From Bacteroidota bacterium (GTDB lineage: Bacteria > Bacteroidota > Bacteroidia > Bacteroidales > Lentimicrobiaceae): a stretch of DNA of 64,000 nt. The notes below the pieces were generated by a model that made no database searches, was not told the DNA's origin, and worked only from the letters and a program-made list of their open reading frames with translations. Where the stretch lies: positions 124,001-188,000 of the forward strand of contig WSXU01000015.1 in assembly GCA_009773455.1 (NCBI GenBank), written 5' to 3'. The position numbers were made by a program, and so were the translations under genes. Positions 24,458 to 32,512 of this stretch are shown here, piece after piece (the stretch's first letter is position 1; each line of letters begins with the position of its first letter).

Positions 24458-25477
24458 TTAACGGGAATTCTTTATATCTTCACTGATCAGCCGGCATGTC
24501 CGGCTGATTGTTTTTTCGATGGGGGTGTATTCAAAGTTGAGGGTACAATGCAGTTTTTTCGAGGAATAATAGAAACTCCCTTTAGAGGTTCGGGCTGTTT
24601 CCCGGGTAATCAAAGGCCTGGCACCGGTCAGTTTGCTCCTGAGCCATTCGAGCCGCCAGGTAACATTGAGTAAAAAATCAGGCAAGGCTATTTTCGGATC
24701 AGGTTTCCCGAACCCGCGGGCAATCAGCGTAAAAATCTCACGATAAGTAAAATCGCCTGCTGATACAACAAAACGTTCATTCCGGACATTGCTTTCCATC
24801 AGCCCGGTCATTGCCCTGACCACATCCCTCACATCCACAAATCCATTGATTCCTTTCCCATAAAACAATGCGTTCTGCCGGATCACGGAAAACATTTTTG
24901 TACTTCCTTTATCGGTATCACTATAGCCAAGGATTACCGAAGGGTTTACAATCACCGCATTCAACCCTTCTGCGGTACCACGCCACACTTCCCGTTCACC
25001 GGCATATTTACTGAGCGAGTATTTCGAATTGTAGGCGTTGGTCCTGAACTGTGATTTTTCATCAATGATGTTGCTGTTCTCAGTCCGTCCGAGCGAAGCA
25101 ATGGAGCTGACATGGCATAGTTTGCCGATCCCGGCTTCCAGTGCGGCATTCACCACATTGGCCGTACCGTCCACATTAATTTTCATCATCAGGTCACGGT
25201 CGCGGGGATCGAAGGAGACAATGGCGGCACAATGGTAAACTTTCTGAACGCCCTTCATGGCATCGGCCAGGGAGAAATAATCCAGCACATCGCCATCCAC
25301 CCATTCAATCCTGTTGATGAGGGATTGGGCATCGGCTCCCAGGCCGGTGAATATTTTCCTGGTATGACCGAGGCTTGCAGGGTTGTGCAAAATTGCACGG
25401 ACAGGCTCATCTGCCTTCAATAATTCGTACAAAAGATAAGAACCAACCAGTCCGGTGGCGCCTGTAATAAGTATCAT
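24458..25477 (-). CDS. NAD-dependent epimerase/dehydratase family protein (extended SDR)
   Basis: 339-residue Rossmann-fold protein with the extended-SDR glycine motif at the N-terminus (ILITGATGLVGSYLLYELL), a DGDVLDYFSLADAM cofactor segment, the HCAAIVSF region, and the catalytic YxxxK in NSKYSLSKYAGEREVW. It resembles dihydroflavonol reductase/3-beta-HSD-like SDRs. The substrate is unknown. It is convergent with the mltF-like gene (9 bp apart). Confidence 0.85.
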   Translation of the reverse strand: MILITGATGLVGSYLLYELLKADEPVRAILHNPASLGHTRKIFTGLGADAQSLINRIEWVDGDVLDYFSLADAMKGVQKVYHCAAIVSFDPRDRDLMMKINVDGTANVVNAALEAGIGKLCHVSSIASLGRTENSNIIDEKSQFRTNAYNSKYSLSKYAGEREVWRGTAEGLNAVIVNPSVILGYSDTDKGSTKMFSVIRQNALFYGKGINGFVDVRDVVRAMTGLMESNVRNERFVVSAGDFTYREIFTLIARGFGKPDPKIALPDFLLNVTWRLEWLRSKLTGARPLITRETARTSKGSFYYSSKKLHCTLNFEYTPIEKTISRTCRLISEDIKNSR

Positions 25478-25481
25478 GGTA

Positions 25482-25489
25482 CAAAGCTA
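25482..25489 (-). promoter_or_regulatory. Promoter -7 element for the SDR gene
   Basis: Minus strand TAGCTTTG (TAnnTTTG) only 5 bp before the ATG, so the transcript would be nearly leaderless. Confidence 0.45.
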
Positions 25490-25506
25490 TGAAATTACTT
25501 TCTGTG

Positions 25507-25540
25507 AATTGCGGACTTCGGATTGCGGATTGCGGATTTA
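25507..25540 (+). repeat. GCGGATT-word tandem tract upstream of tyrS
   Basis: Imperfect repeats of ATTGCGGA / TTCGGATT. The same word tract recurs in the same orientation just after tyrS (26907-26967) and after scoA (57251-57267). Confidence 0.6.
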
Positions 25541-25568
25541 ATCGGTAATGTCCCTATTCATTGACGAC

Positions 25569-25600
25569 TTTGGTCAATTGAACGGATAAGCGTAAATTTG
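25569..25600 (+). promoter_or_regulatory. Promoter of tyrS
   Basis: TTTG (25569-25572), 20-bp spacer, TAAATTTG (25593-25600): a full match to the Bacteroidota -33/-7 consensus. Start of transcription would be about 8 nt before the ATG at 25615, giving a very short leader. Confidence 0.75.
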
Positions 25601-25614
25601 CAAAAAATGATTGT

Positions 25615-26904
25615 ATGAATTTTGTTGAGGAATTACAGTGGCGTGGTATGATCCATACCATGATGCCGGGAACGGAAGAATTATTGCAAAAGGAAATGAT
25701 TTCGGCTTACGTAGGCATTGACCCTACCGCCGACTCCCTGCATATCGGCCATTTGGTAGGCGTGATGATGCTGAAACACCTGCAGCGATGCGGTCATAAG
25801 CCCATTGTGCTGGTTGGCGGGGCTACCGGTATGATCGGCGACCCTTCAGGCAAATCTGAAGAGCGCAACCTCCTCGACGAAGCGACCCTGCGACATAATC
25901 AGGAGTGTTTGAAAAACCAATTGATGAAACTGCTCGATTTCGACACTGCCGAAGCCAACAGGGCCGAGATGGTAAACAATTACGACTGGATGAAAGAGTT
26001 CAGTTTCCTGGACTTTATCCGCGATATCGGCAAGCACATCACCGTAAATTATATGATGGCCAAGGATTCGGTGAAAAAACGCCTGACCGGGGAAGCCGGT
26101 GACGGTATGTCGTTTACCGAGTTCACCTATCAGCTGGTTCAGGGCTATGATTTTTTGCATCTCTACCAGCACAACAACTGCAAACTTCAGATGGGCGGTT
26201 CCGACCAGTGGGGTAACATCACCACCGGCACCGAACTGATCCGCCGCAAAACCGGTGGAGAAGCCTTTGCCCTTACCTGTCCGCTGATCACCAAGGCCGA
26301 TGGCGGAAAATTCGGAAAAACCGAATCGGGTAACGTATGGCTTGATCCGGCACGAACCTCTCCCTATAAATTTTACCAGTTCTGGCTTAACACTTCTGAT
26401 GCCGATGCTGAAAAATATATCCGCATCTTCACCCTTTATGGGAAAGAGGAAATTGAAGCCATGATAACTGAGCACCAGTCTGCACCTCACCTGCGTATTC
26501 TTCAAAAGGCCCTGGCCAAAGACATTACCATCAGGGTACATTCTGAAGCCGACTACGATTCAGCCCTGGAAGCTTCCGAAATTCTTTTTGGGAAAGGCAC
26601 TGCCGAAGCCCTGCATAAACTTGATGAAGAAACTTTATTATCCGTTTTTGAAGGCGTTCCCCAATTTGATATCAGCCTAGCAGAACTTGCAGAAGGAATT
26701 GGAATCGTAGAGCTGGTAGCAGAAAAAACCGCCATTTTCCCCTCTAAAGGAGAAGCCCGCCGGATGCTTAAGGATGGTGGGGTTCAGGTAAACAAAGCCA
26801 AGGTCGGGGAAGATTTTACGGCCGGTGTTTCACAGCTGCTCAGCGGGAAATACATGCTGGTCCAAAAAGGCAAGAAGAATTATTATCTACTGATTGCCAG
26901 GTAA
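25615..26904 (+). CDS. tyrS: Tyrosine--tRNA ligase
   Basis: Charges tRNA-Tyr. 429-residue class I synthetase. HIGH motif at residues 43-46 in SLHIGHLVG, the tyrosine-binding segment [14 protein letters not shown] and [12 protein letters not shown], the KMSKS-equivalent KFGKT (about 235), and a C-terminal S4 RNA-binding domain ([20 protein letters not shown]). Length and motif order match bacterial TyrRS of the TyrS type. Single gene with a strong promoter. Confidence 0.97.
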   Translation: MNFVEELQWRGMIHTMMPGTEELLQKEMISAYVGIDPTADSLHIGHLVGVMMLKHLQRCGHKPIVLVGGATGMIGDPSGKSEERNLLDEATLRHNQECLKNQLMKLLDFDTAEANRAEMVNNYDWMKEFSFLDFIRDIGKHITVNYMMAKDSVKKRLTGEAGDGMSFTEFTYQLVQGYDFLHLYQHNNCKLQMGGSDQWGNITTGTELIRRKTGGEAFALTCPLITKADGGKFGKTESGNVWLDPARTSPYKFYQFWLNTSDADAEKYIRIFTLYGKEEIEAMITEHQSAPHLRILQKALAKDITIRVHSEADYDSALEASEILFGKGTAEALHKLDEETLLSVFEGVPQFDISLAELAEGIGIVELVAEKTAIFPSKGEARRMLKDGGVQVNKAKVGEDFTAGVSQLLSGKYMLVQKGKKNYYLLIAR

Positions 26905-26906
26905 AA

Positions 26907-26967
26907 ATTGCGGATTGGCGATTGCGGATTACCTTCGGTGAACTCCCTTTGGTCGGTTGCGGATTGA
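26907..26967 (+). repeat. GCGGATT-word tract downstream of tyrS
   Basis: Begins right after the tyrS stop codon. Repeats ATTGCGGATT, GCGATTGCGGATT and GGTTGCGGATT; direct-orientation relative of 25507-25540. Confidence 0.6.
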
Positions 26968-27070
26968 GAGCACAGGGCACAGGGTAAGGGCTTTGAACTA
27001 ACGTTTTCATTATTCATGCCTCCAATGATGGATGTTAGTAGCAGGAAGAATACAGCTTGTTCAGGATTCC

Positions 27071-27109
27071 AACTTTAGACTTTAAACTTTTTACTTTGAG
27101 CTTGACTTT
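27071..27109 (+). repeat. ACTTT-word tract upstream of the purN 3' end
   Basis: Repeats of ACTTTAG, ACTTTAA, ACTTTTT and ACTTTGAG. The same word family occurs at 44949-45001. Confidence 0.55.
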
Positions 27110-27111
27110 CC

Positions 27112-27195
27112 CCCTTGTCTCCCACTCCCCGTGTCCCCTTGTCAGTTGAAGCAGGATGTTCGTCCCTCGTCTCTTTCAACGTCCCTCGCCCCTTC
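27112..27195 (-). repeat. GACAAGG / AGGGACGAGG word tract abutting the purN stop
   Basis: Plus-strand words CCTTGTC, TCCCC and CGTCCCTCG repeat up to the purN stop codon at 27196. The GACAAGG family reappears as the arms of cassette 4 and the CCCTCGTCCC family at 57270-57303. Confidence 0.55.
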
Positions 27196-27759
27196 TTACT
27201 CCAGGATTTTCTCAATCACCTTCGGAAAATGCTCATACTCCAGCCGGTGCACTTTTTCAGCCAGACTTTCAGGCGTATCCCCGGGTAATACCGGGCATTT
27301 TTCCTGCAGAAGTATTTTACCTTTATCGTAAACTTCATCGATCAGGTGGATGGTGATACCGGATTCGGTTTCTCCGGATTGGATCACGGCTTCGTGCACA
27401 GCCATGCCGTACATACCCTTGCCTCCATAAGCGGGCAAGAGGGCCGGGTGGATGTTTACTATCCTGTCGCTGTAAGCCCTTAAGATATTTCCGGGAATCA
27501 GCCAGAGGAAGCCGGCCAGCACAATCAGATCCGTTTTCCGCAACTGCAAATCGCGTAACACCATGTCTCCGGCATAAAATTTCTCTCTGTCGAACAACAC
27601 CAGGGGAATATTAAGCCTTGAAGCACGCTGAATAACGTAGGCCTTCGGGTTATTACAATATATGGCTTCCACCTTAGCCAGATTGCCTTTGGAGAAATAT
27701 TCAGCAATATGCTCGGTATTTGACCCGCTGCCTGAGGCAAAAATGGCGATTCGTTTCAT
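27196..27759 (-). CDS. purN: Phosphoribosylglycinamide formyltransferase
   Basis: Third step of purine synthesis: transfers formyl from 10-formyl-THF to GAR. 187 residues from the ATG at 27757-27759 (an upstream start would add seven residues). Visible motifs: IAIFASGSGSNTEHI at the N-terminus, the active-site segment NIHPALLPAYGGKGMYG, and HLIDEVYDKGKIL with the catalytic Asp region. Length is slightly short but normal for Bacteroidota. Confidence 0.94.
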   Translation of the reverse strand: MKRIAIFASGSGSNTEHIAEYFSKGNLAKVEAIYCNNPKAYVIQRASRLNIPLVLFDREKFYAGDMVLRDLQLRKTDLIVLAGFLWLIPGNILRAYSDRIVNIHPALLPAYGGKGMYGMAVHEAVIQSGETESGITIHLIDEVYDKGKILLQEKCPVLPGDTPESLAEKVHRLEYEHFPKVIEKILE

Positions 27760-27777
27760 GTGCAGGAATTTCAGATG

Positions 27778-27785
27778 CAAAGTTA
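27778..27785 (-). promoter_or_regulatory. Promoter -7 element for purN
   Basis: Minus strand TAACTTTG, 18-19 bp before the ATG, the same sequence and spacing as in front of lnt (38986-38993). Confidence 0.55.
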
Positions 27786-27952
27786 CACAGAAATGATGGT
27801 TACTTGTTACTATGTAATCGTGTCGGGACTATATAACCGATTAGGGACACGGCATGTCGTGTCTCTTTGTAAAATTGGTTTCCTTGCTAAAGCCACTTAT
27901 TGGAAATCAATAATTAATTCTAGTTTTTTACATCAACAGGCAACCCAAGCCC

Positions 27953-27960
27953 TATTTTTG
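27953..27960 (+). promoter_or_regulatory. Promoter -7 element for the second ECF sigma operon
   Basis: TATTTTTG, 25 bp before the ATG at 27986. No clear -33 box. Confidence 0.5.
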
Positions 27961-27985
27961 TGTCTGCATATTCACAAGGGAATGA

Positions 27986-28552
27986 ATGCGAAGTGATGAC
28001 AAATTAATAAGAGACTGTTTATCAGGCAATAAACAGGCACAATACGAATTGTACCAGCGCTTTTCGGGGGTACTTTTTGGTATTTGTCTTCGTTACACCC
28101 GCAACCGTGCCGAGGCAGAGGACCTGTTGCAGGAAGCATTCATTAAGATCTTTGCCAAACTGGAGTCCTTTGGTTTTAAAGGTTCGTTTGAGGGCTGGCT
28201 TAAAAGGCTGGTGGTAAATCAGGCCATTAATTTCAGGCGTGACAACCTGAAGCAATTGTTTGTCCAGATTTATGCCGACTCACCCGAACCGATAAGCAAT
28301 GATGATACAGAATCTTTTTCTGCATCAGACATCCCAAAGGAAAGGCTGTTGCAGATGATTCAATCACTGCCCGATGGATATCGCCTGGTTTTCAATATGT
28401 ATGTTTTTGAGAGCCTTGCCCATCAACAGATTGCGGAGATGCTTGAAATCAGCGAAAATACCTCGAAAACCCAACTGATGAAGGCCCGCAACAAACTCAA
28501 ACAAATGGTTACGGCTGAAATGGCCGCCAAAAATATAAGCGTGAAGTCATGA
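27986..28552 (+). CDS. ECF-type RNA polymerase sigma factor
   Basis: 188 residues. Region 2: YELYQRFSGVLFGICLRYTR then NRAEAEDLLQEAFIKIFAKL and FEGWLKRLVVNQAINFRR. Region 4: LPDGYRLVFNMYVFESLAHQ with a helix-turn-helix in IAEMLEISENTSKTQL. The start overlaps nothing upstream; the stop overlaps the ATG of the next gene (ATGA), so the next product is probably its membrane partner. Context suggests control of surface-protein genes downstream. Confidence 0.93.
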   Translation: MRSDDKLIRDCLSGNKQAQYELYQRFSGVLFGICLRYTRNRAEAEDLLQEAFIKIFAKLESFGFKGSFEGWLKRLVVNQAINFRRDNLKQLFVQIYADSPEPISNDDTESFSASDIPKERLLQMIQSLPDGYRLVFNMYVFESLAHQQIAEMLEISENTSKTQLMKARNKLKQMVTAEMAAKNISVKS

Positions 28553-29910
28553 AAGACGAACGAAACAATATGGACAAACTATTCAGTGAAGGACTGGGTG
28601 ATTTCAGCCCGGCCCCGCCACCTGAATTGTGGGAGCGGATTGAAGCTATACTTCCGGCACCGGTACCGGTTACCCCGCCCATCCCGGTAAGCAGTTCAGC
28701 CCGCCTGGTTACCATCGGTATTGCAGCAGCGGTGCTCACAGGACTGGCTGTGCTTTGGTTCCTTAATGGTAAGGATACAGGATCAGAGAAAAAAGAAACC
28801 ATCATTCAGCATGATATACAGGCCAAAGAAATAACTAATAAACCGAAAGAGCCTGTAATCAATGCTGACAAATACGTCACAACCGATAACTCAGGCAAAA
28901 ACACATCAACGCTGATTAACAAACCGGAAGTTAACAACCATGCAGCAGGGCAGCTCATAGAATCTTCACCCATTAATACAAAAAATGAAATTACTGATCT
29001 GTTGATTGAGGATCCGAAAATGAAAAGGCCCAGGGTGGTTGAGGCACAGACAATAGTACCTGACCCTGTCCTTCAAGCAGAACCTGCGCAGAATTCTGCT
29101 CCAATTGCTGAACTTCGCCGCGATTTCACCTACTGGCTGAATTCACAACCCGCCGCTTTCAGGCCGGCATCCGCTGCATCCGCTTTCAGTAGCCAGTATA
29201 AATCCTCACACAGGCCGGCCATACCCAAAGGTGATGGAATTCCCTTGATTGGCGGAATTTACGCTTCGCTCGATCTTATTGATTATGGTCATGGTCAAAA
29301 AAAACAGAGCCGCTCTGCAGGTATAAGCCTTTCAACCTTTAAAGGCCCCTGGACTATTGAAACCGGAGCAGCCTTTTGCCTGAGCGATGACAATGGCCGT
29401 TATATGATCAATTATAACTCCTGGGACAGCCTGGGGTTCTATAACAAAGTGGTTTCATTCAGTCCGCAACCGGATGGCACCATCCATTTCGATACTGAAG
29501 TCCAGGGGGTGTTCGACTCCATCGATCACAAGATTGAAACAAGCACCCGGAACAGGTACACCTATCTTCAGATACCACTGATGGCTGGCTACCGCTTATA
29601 CAGCAACCGGCTTCTGACCATCAGCCTGAAAGCCGGACCAATATTCTCGGTGATGCTGGCTTCCGATGAACCCGGGGCAACCTTTTCTGAAAATGGAACT
29701 AACCTGCAGTCCATTGAGAATTTAAGCCCTTCCCGGCTTTCAACTGACTGGCAGGTCGCTGCCGGACTTGGCCTGGGATTTTATCTCTCACGAAGATTCA
29801 CCTTACTGGCTGAACCGACTTACAAAACGTATCTGCGCCCTGTATACAGGAACCACAACATCAGACCTCAAAGTATTGGTATTAAGGCAGGATTGCTCTA
29901 CAGATTTTAA
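28549..29910 (+). CDS. Membrane-anchored protein with C-terminal outer-membrane beta-barrel-like domain
   Basis: 453 residues. A cytoplasmic N-terminus of about 50 residues (SEGLGDFSPAPPPELWERIE) looks like the short anti-sigma-type segment often found next to ECF sigma genes. One membrane helix follows at about 53-71 (VTIGIAAAVLTGLAVLWFL), then a low-complexity periplasmic linker and a C-terminal region of alternating strands (about 225-453), ending in a typical C-terminal Phe (AGLLYRF), as in PF13568-type barrels. An anti-sigma or envelope-sensing role is inferred from translational coupling to the sigma gene; domain boundaries are approximate. Confidence 0.65.
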   Translation: MKDERNNMDKLFSEGLGDFSPAPPPELWERIEAILPAPVPVTPPIPVSSSARLVTIGIAAAVLTGLAVLWFLNGKDTGSEKKETIIQHDIQAKEITNKPKEPVINADKYVTTDNSGKNTSTLINKPEVNNHAAGQLIESSPINTKNEITDLLIEDPKMKRPRVVEAQTIVPDPVLQAEPAQNSAPIAELRRDFTYWLNSQPAAFRPASAASAFSSQYKSSHRPAIPKGDGIPLIGGIYASLDLIDYGHGQKKQSRSAGISLSTFKGPWTIETGAAFCLSDDNGRYMINYNSWDSLGFYNKVVSFSPQPDGTIHFDTEVQGVFDSIDHKIETSTRNRYTYLQIPLMAGYRLYSNRLLTISLKAGPIFSVMLASDEPGATFSENGTNLQSIENLSPSRLSTDWQVAAGLGLGFYLSRRFTLLAEPTYKTYLRPVYRNHNIRPQSIGIKAGLLYRF

Positions 29911-29922
29911 AACCCTCAATTT

Positions 29923-32433
29923 ATGAAACTCAGGAATCTCATTCCCTTAATACTATTCATGATCCTTAGCAGCCAAGTGTTTGCACAGGATCCGCTTTAT
30001 GTCAGCGGGCAGGTCACTGCCTCCGAAACCGGCCTCCCGATATCACAGCATGAAGTTTCAGTAGGACTTGTTCTCGGGCAACCCCTGTTTACGGATTTCA
30101 CCGATGAAAACGGCTTTTATCTCACTCAGATTCCTCCCGCAATCTTTGACACCACCACTATGTTATATGTGTGGGTTCTCGATTGCAACCAGGAAATCCA
30201 GTTTCATCCGTTTGTAGCCAATCCGAATCTTTTCTTTGATCTTGATTTTTCAATATGTTCGCTCAACAATGATTGTCAGGCCGATTTTTTGGTCCATTAC
30301 GATGGTGCGCATGAGTTGCTGGTCTATTTCTACAACCAAAGCATCCCTGTCGGCAACTCCACCCGCTGGTACTGGGATTTCGGAGATGGAATGACTTCGG
30401 GAGATTTTGAGCCGATGCATAATTATAACCAAGCCGGGAACTACACCGTTTGCCTGACCATGGTCGATTCAACCATATCCTGTACCAGCAGTTTCTGTAC
30501 TGAAATCATTGTCGGCAATAATCCGGGTGACTGTCAGGCGATGTTTTCATGGGTATCGCAGGGTCTGACAGCGACTTTTACAGATCTTTCAACAGGCTCT
30601 CCGGATAGCTGGTTCTGGGATTTTGGCGATGGAACTTCTTCCAATGATCCCAATCCGGTTCATAGCTGGGCTTTGCCTGGAACCTATCCGGTGAGTCTTG
30701 CCATCCTGAGTAATTTAACCTCTTGTGAGAGTACCTTCTTTGCCGTTGTTACTGTTGGGGATACCCTGAATGATTGCCAGGCCGCCTTTTCCTATTCACT
30801 TTTTCATAGTCCCATCTGTGAATTCACCAATCTCTCAACGGGGCAACCCGATCAGGTAATCTGGGATTTTGGTGACGGAACCACGTCCAATGAATATGAT
30901 CCAATCCATGTATGGGAGTTTCCCGGAGTTTACACAGTTTGCCTCAGTATCTACAACAGTATTACCCAGTGCGGAAGTACATACTGTGAAAATATCATGT
31001 TCGGAGATACCCTGCCCTCGTGCCACGCTGCCTATACCTACGAACAAACCGGGGATCTGACTTTTGCCTTTACAAACAACTCAACCGGAATGCTGGATCA
31101 GGTAATCTGGGACTTTGGTGATGGTAGCCCGTTTTCACATGAATACAATACGGAACATACCTGGGAACAGCCGGGAATCTATCACGTTTGCCTTGCCGTC
31201 ATTAGCAATTACACCGGCTGCCAGGATGTGATGTGCCTCGACATTACCGTGGGGGATACCATTTCTGGCTGTCAGGCTGACTTTTCGGTCATTATTGAGT
31301 CCATTCCCGGAAACATCAATCACTATTTTTTCAATGATGAATCGACCGGCACCAATATTACCAACTGGTACTGGGATTTCGGCGATGGCACTATATCGTT
31401 TATCCAGAACCCGGATCACACTTACACAAACAGTGGAACCTATCAGGTATGTCTTACGGTCAGCGGTGAAGGCAATGGCGGTTATTGTTCCTCCACCACC
31501 TGTTACACATTTACAACACCGGCTTATTACAACCTGGGCGGACAGGTATTCGCTGGTAACTTCCCGATCAACAATCCATCCAATACAGGAGATACTGCCC
31601 TTGTAAGATTGTACAGGAATGAAGGAAATCTGTTATCTGAAGTGGCAGCAGGCACCTTTTACGAGTACGGATATTACTTTTTTGTGGATGTGCCGGAAGG
31701 CAACTATGTGGTTCACGCAGAACTCACTCCCGGATCAGTCTCCTATAAGTCATATCTTCCGGCCTATACTGGCGAAACCCCGAACTGGCAGCAGTCACAA
31801 TTCATCAGTCTGAATACGTCCGATATTTTTGATGCCAACGTGTTTATGCCTGAACTTTCGCAGATCAGTTCCGGACCCGGAACCATCAGTGGAAACATTA
31901 ACTGTCTGGAAAATACATATGTCGACTTCGCCCGGCGGATTGTTTTCCTGAAGCAATCGGGAAACATCATAGCCTACACTAACACCAATGAAAACGGTGA
32001 ATTTATTTTCAACGGTCTTGCACTCGGAGCCTATAGCCTTAAAGCAGAGATTGCAGGAATGTACAGCCAGACACTGGAGGTTAACCTTACAGAATACGGA
32101 AATCAGGCATTGAACAATCTGCTGCTGATCTCATCATTCAACATCACCGGACTGGAAGATCATCCATACAACGTCTTCCCGGAAGTAACGCTCTATCCGA
32201 ATCCGGCCACTGAAAACGTTTACCTTAAATTCAGCATGACCAATCCTGCCAACCTCATTTCAGAAGTTTATAATGCATCAGGATCCGTCTGCATCAGAAA
32301 CAACCACCATTGCAGTGAAGGTGTTAACAACCTCTCCCTCATTACCGGTAACCTTAGTCAGGGCATATATCTTCTCGTTCTTAAATCTGACGATGGCCAG
32401 GTTCTGAAAACAATAAAATTTGCGAAAAGGTGA
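29923..32433 (+). CDS. PKD-repeat surface protein with T9SS sorting domain
   Basis: 836 residues. Signal peptide (...ILSSQVFAQ), a carboxypeptidase-regulatory-like domain (about 25-110), and five PKD domains recognised by WDFGDG. A second CarboxypepD_reg/SdrD-like region follows at about 645-730, and a C-terminal Por secretion domain (VTLYPNPATENVYLKFS ... GIYLLVLKSDDGQVLKTIKF). Exported by the type IX system and likely attached to or released from the cell surface as an adhesin or structural protein. Cys pairs recur in each PKD unit. It follows the barrel protein by 12 bp and is probably in the same operon. Confidence 0.87.
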   Translation: MKLRNLIPLILFMILSSQVFAQDPLYVSGQVTASETGLPISQHEVSVGLVLGQPLFTDFTDENGFYLTQIPPAIFDTTTMLYVWVLDCNQEIQFHPFVANPNLFFDLDFSICSLNNDCQADFLVHYDGAHELLVYFYNQSIPVGNSTRWYWDFGDGMTSGDFEPMHNYNQAGNYTVCLTMVDSTISCTSSFCTEIIVGNNPGDCQAMFSWVSQGLTATFTDLSTGSPDSWFWDFGDGTSSNDPNPVHSWALPGTYPVSLAILSNLTSCESTFFAVVTVGDTLNDCQAAFSYSLFHSPICEFTNLSTGQPDQVIWDFGDGTTSNEYDPIHVWEFPGVYTVCLSIYNSITQCGSTYCENIMFGDTLPSCHAAYTYEQTGDLTFAFTNNSTGMLDQVIWDFGDGSPFSHEYNTEHTWEQPGIYHVCLAVISNYTGCQDVMCLDITVGDTISGCQADFSVIIESIPGNINHYFFNDESTGTNITNWYWDFGDGTISFIQNPDHTYTNSGTYQVCLTVSGEGNGGYCSSTTCYTFTTPAYYNLGGQVFAGNFPINNPSNTGDTALVRLYRNEGNLLSEVAAGTFYEYGYYFFVDVPEGNYVVHAELTPGSVSYKSYLPAYTGETPNWQQSQFISLNTSDIFDANVFMPELSQISSGPGTISGNINCLENTYVDFARRIVFLKQSGNIIAYTNTNENGEFIFNGLALGAYSLKAEIAGMYSQTLEVNLTEYGNQALNNLLLISSFNITGLEDHPYNVFPEVTLYPNPATENVYLKFSMTNPANLISEVYNASGSVCIRNNHHCSEGVNNLSLITGNLSQGIYLLVLKSDDGQVLKTIKFAKR

Positions 32434-32512
32434 TCCGCTCAGGCAACCTTTTTCACAGATTGTGTCTTTTTATCAAATCCTTTTTAATCCGAATCAGTAA
32501 AACCAAAGAACA

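Noticed and set aside
25846-26541. 231-codon minus-strand ORF opposite tyrS
   Set aside because: Shadow of a strongly conserved coding frame; no family features and no promoter.
27781-27985. 78-codon plus ORF (27760-27996) before the sigma gene
   Set aside because: Overlaps the purN promoter and the sigma gene start, and shows no family features.
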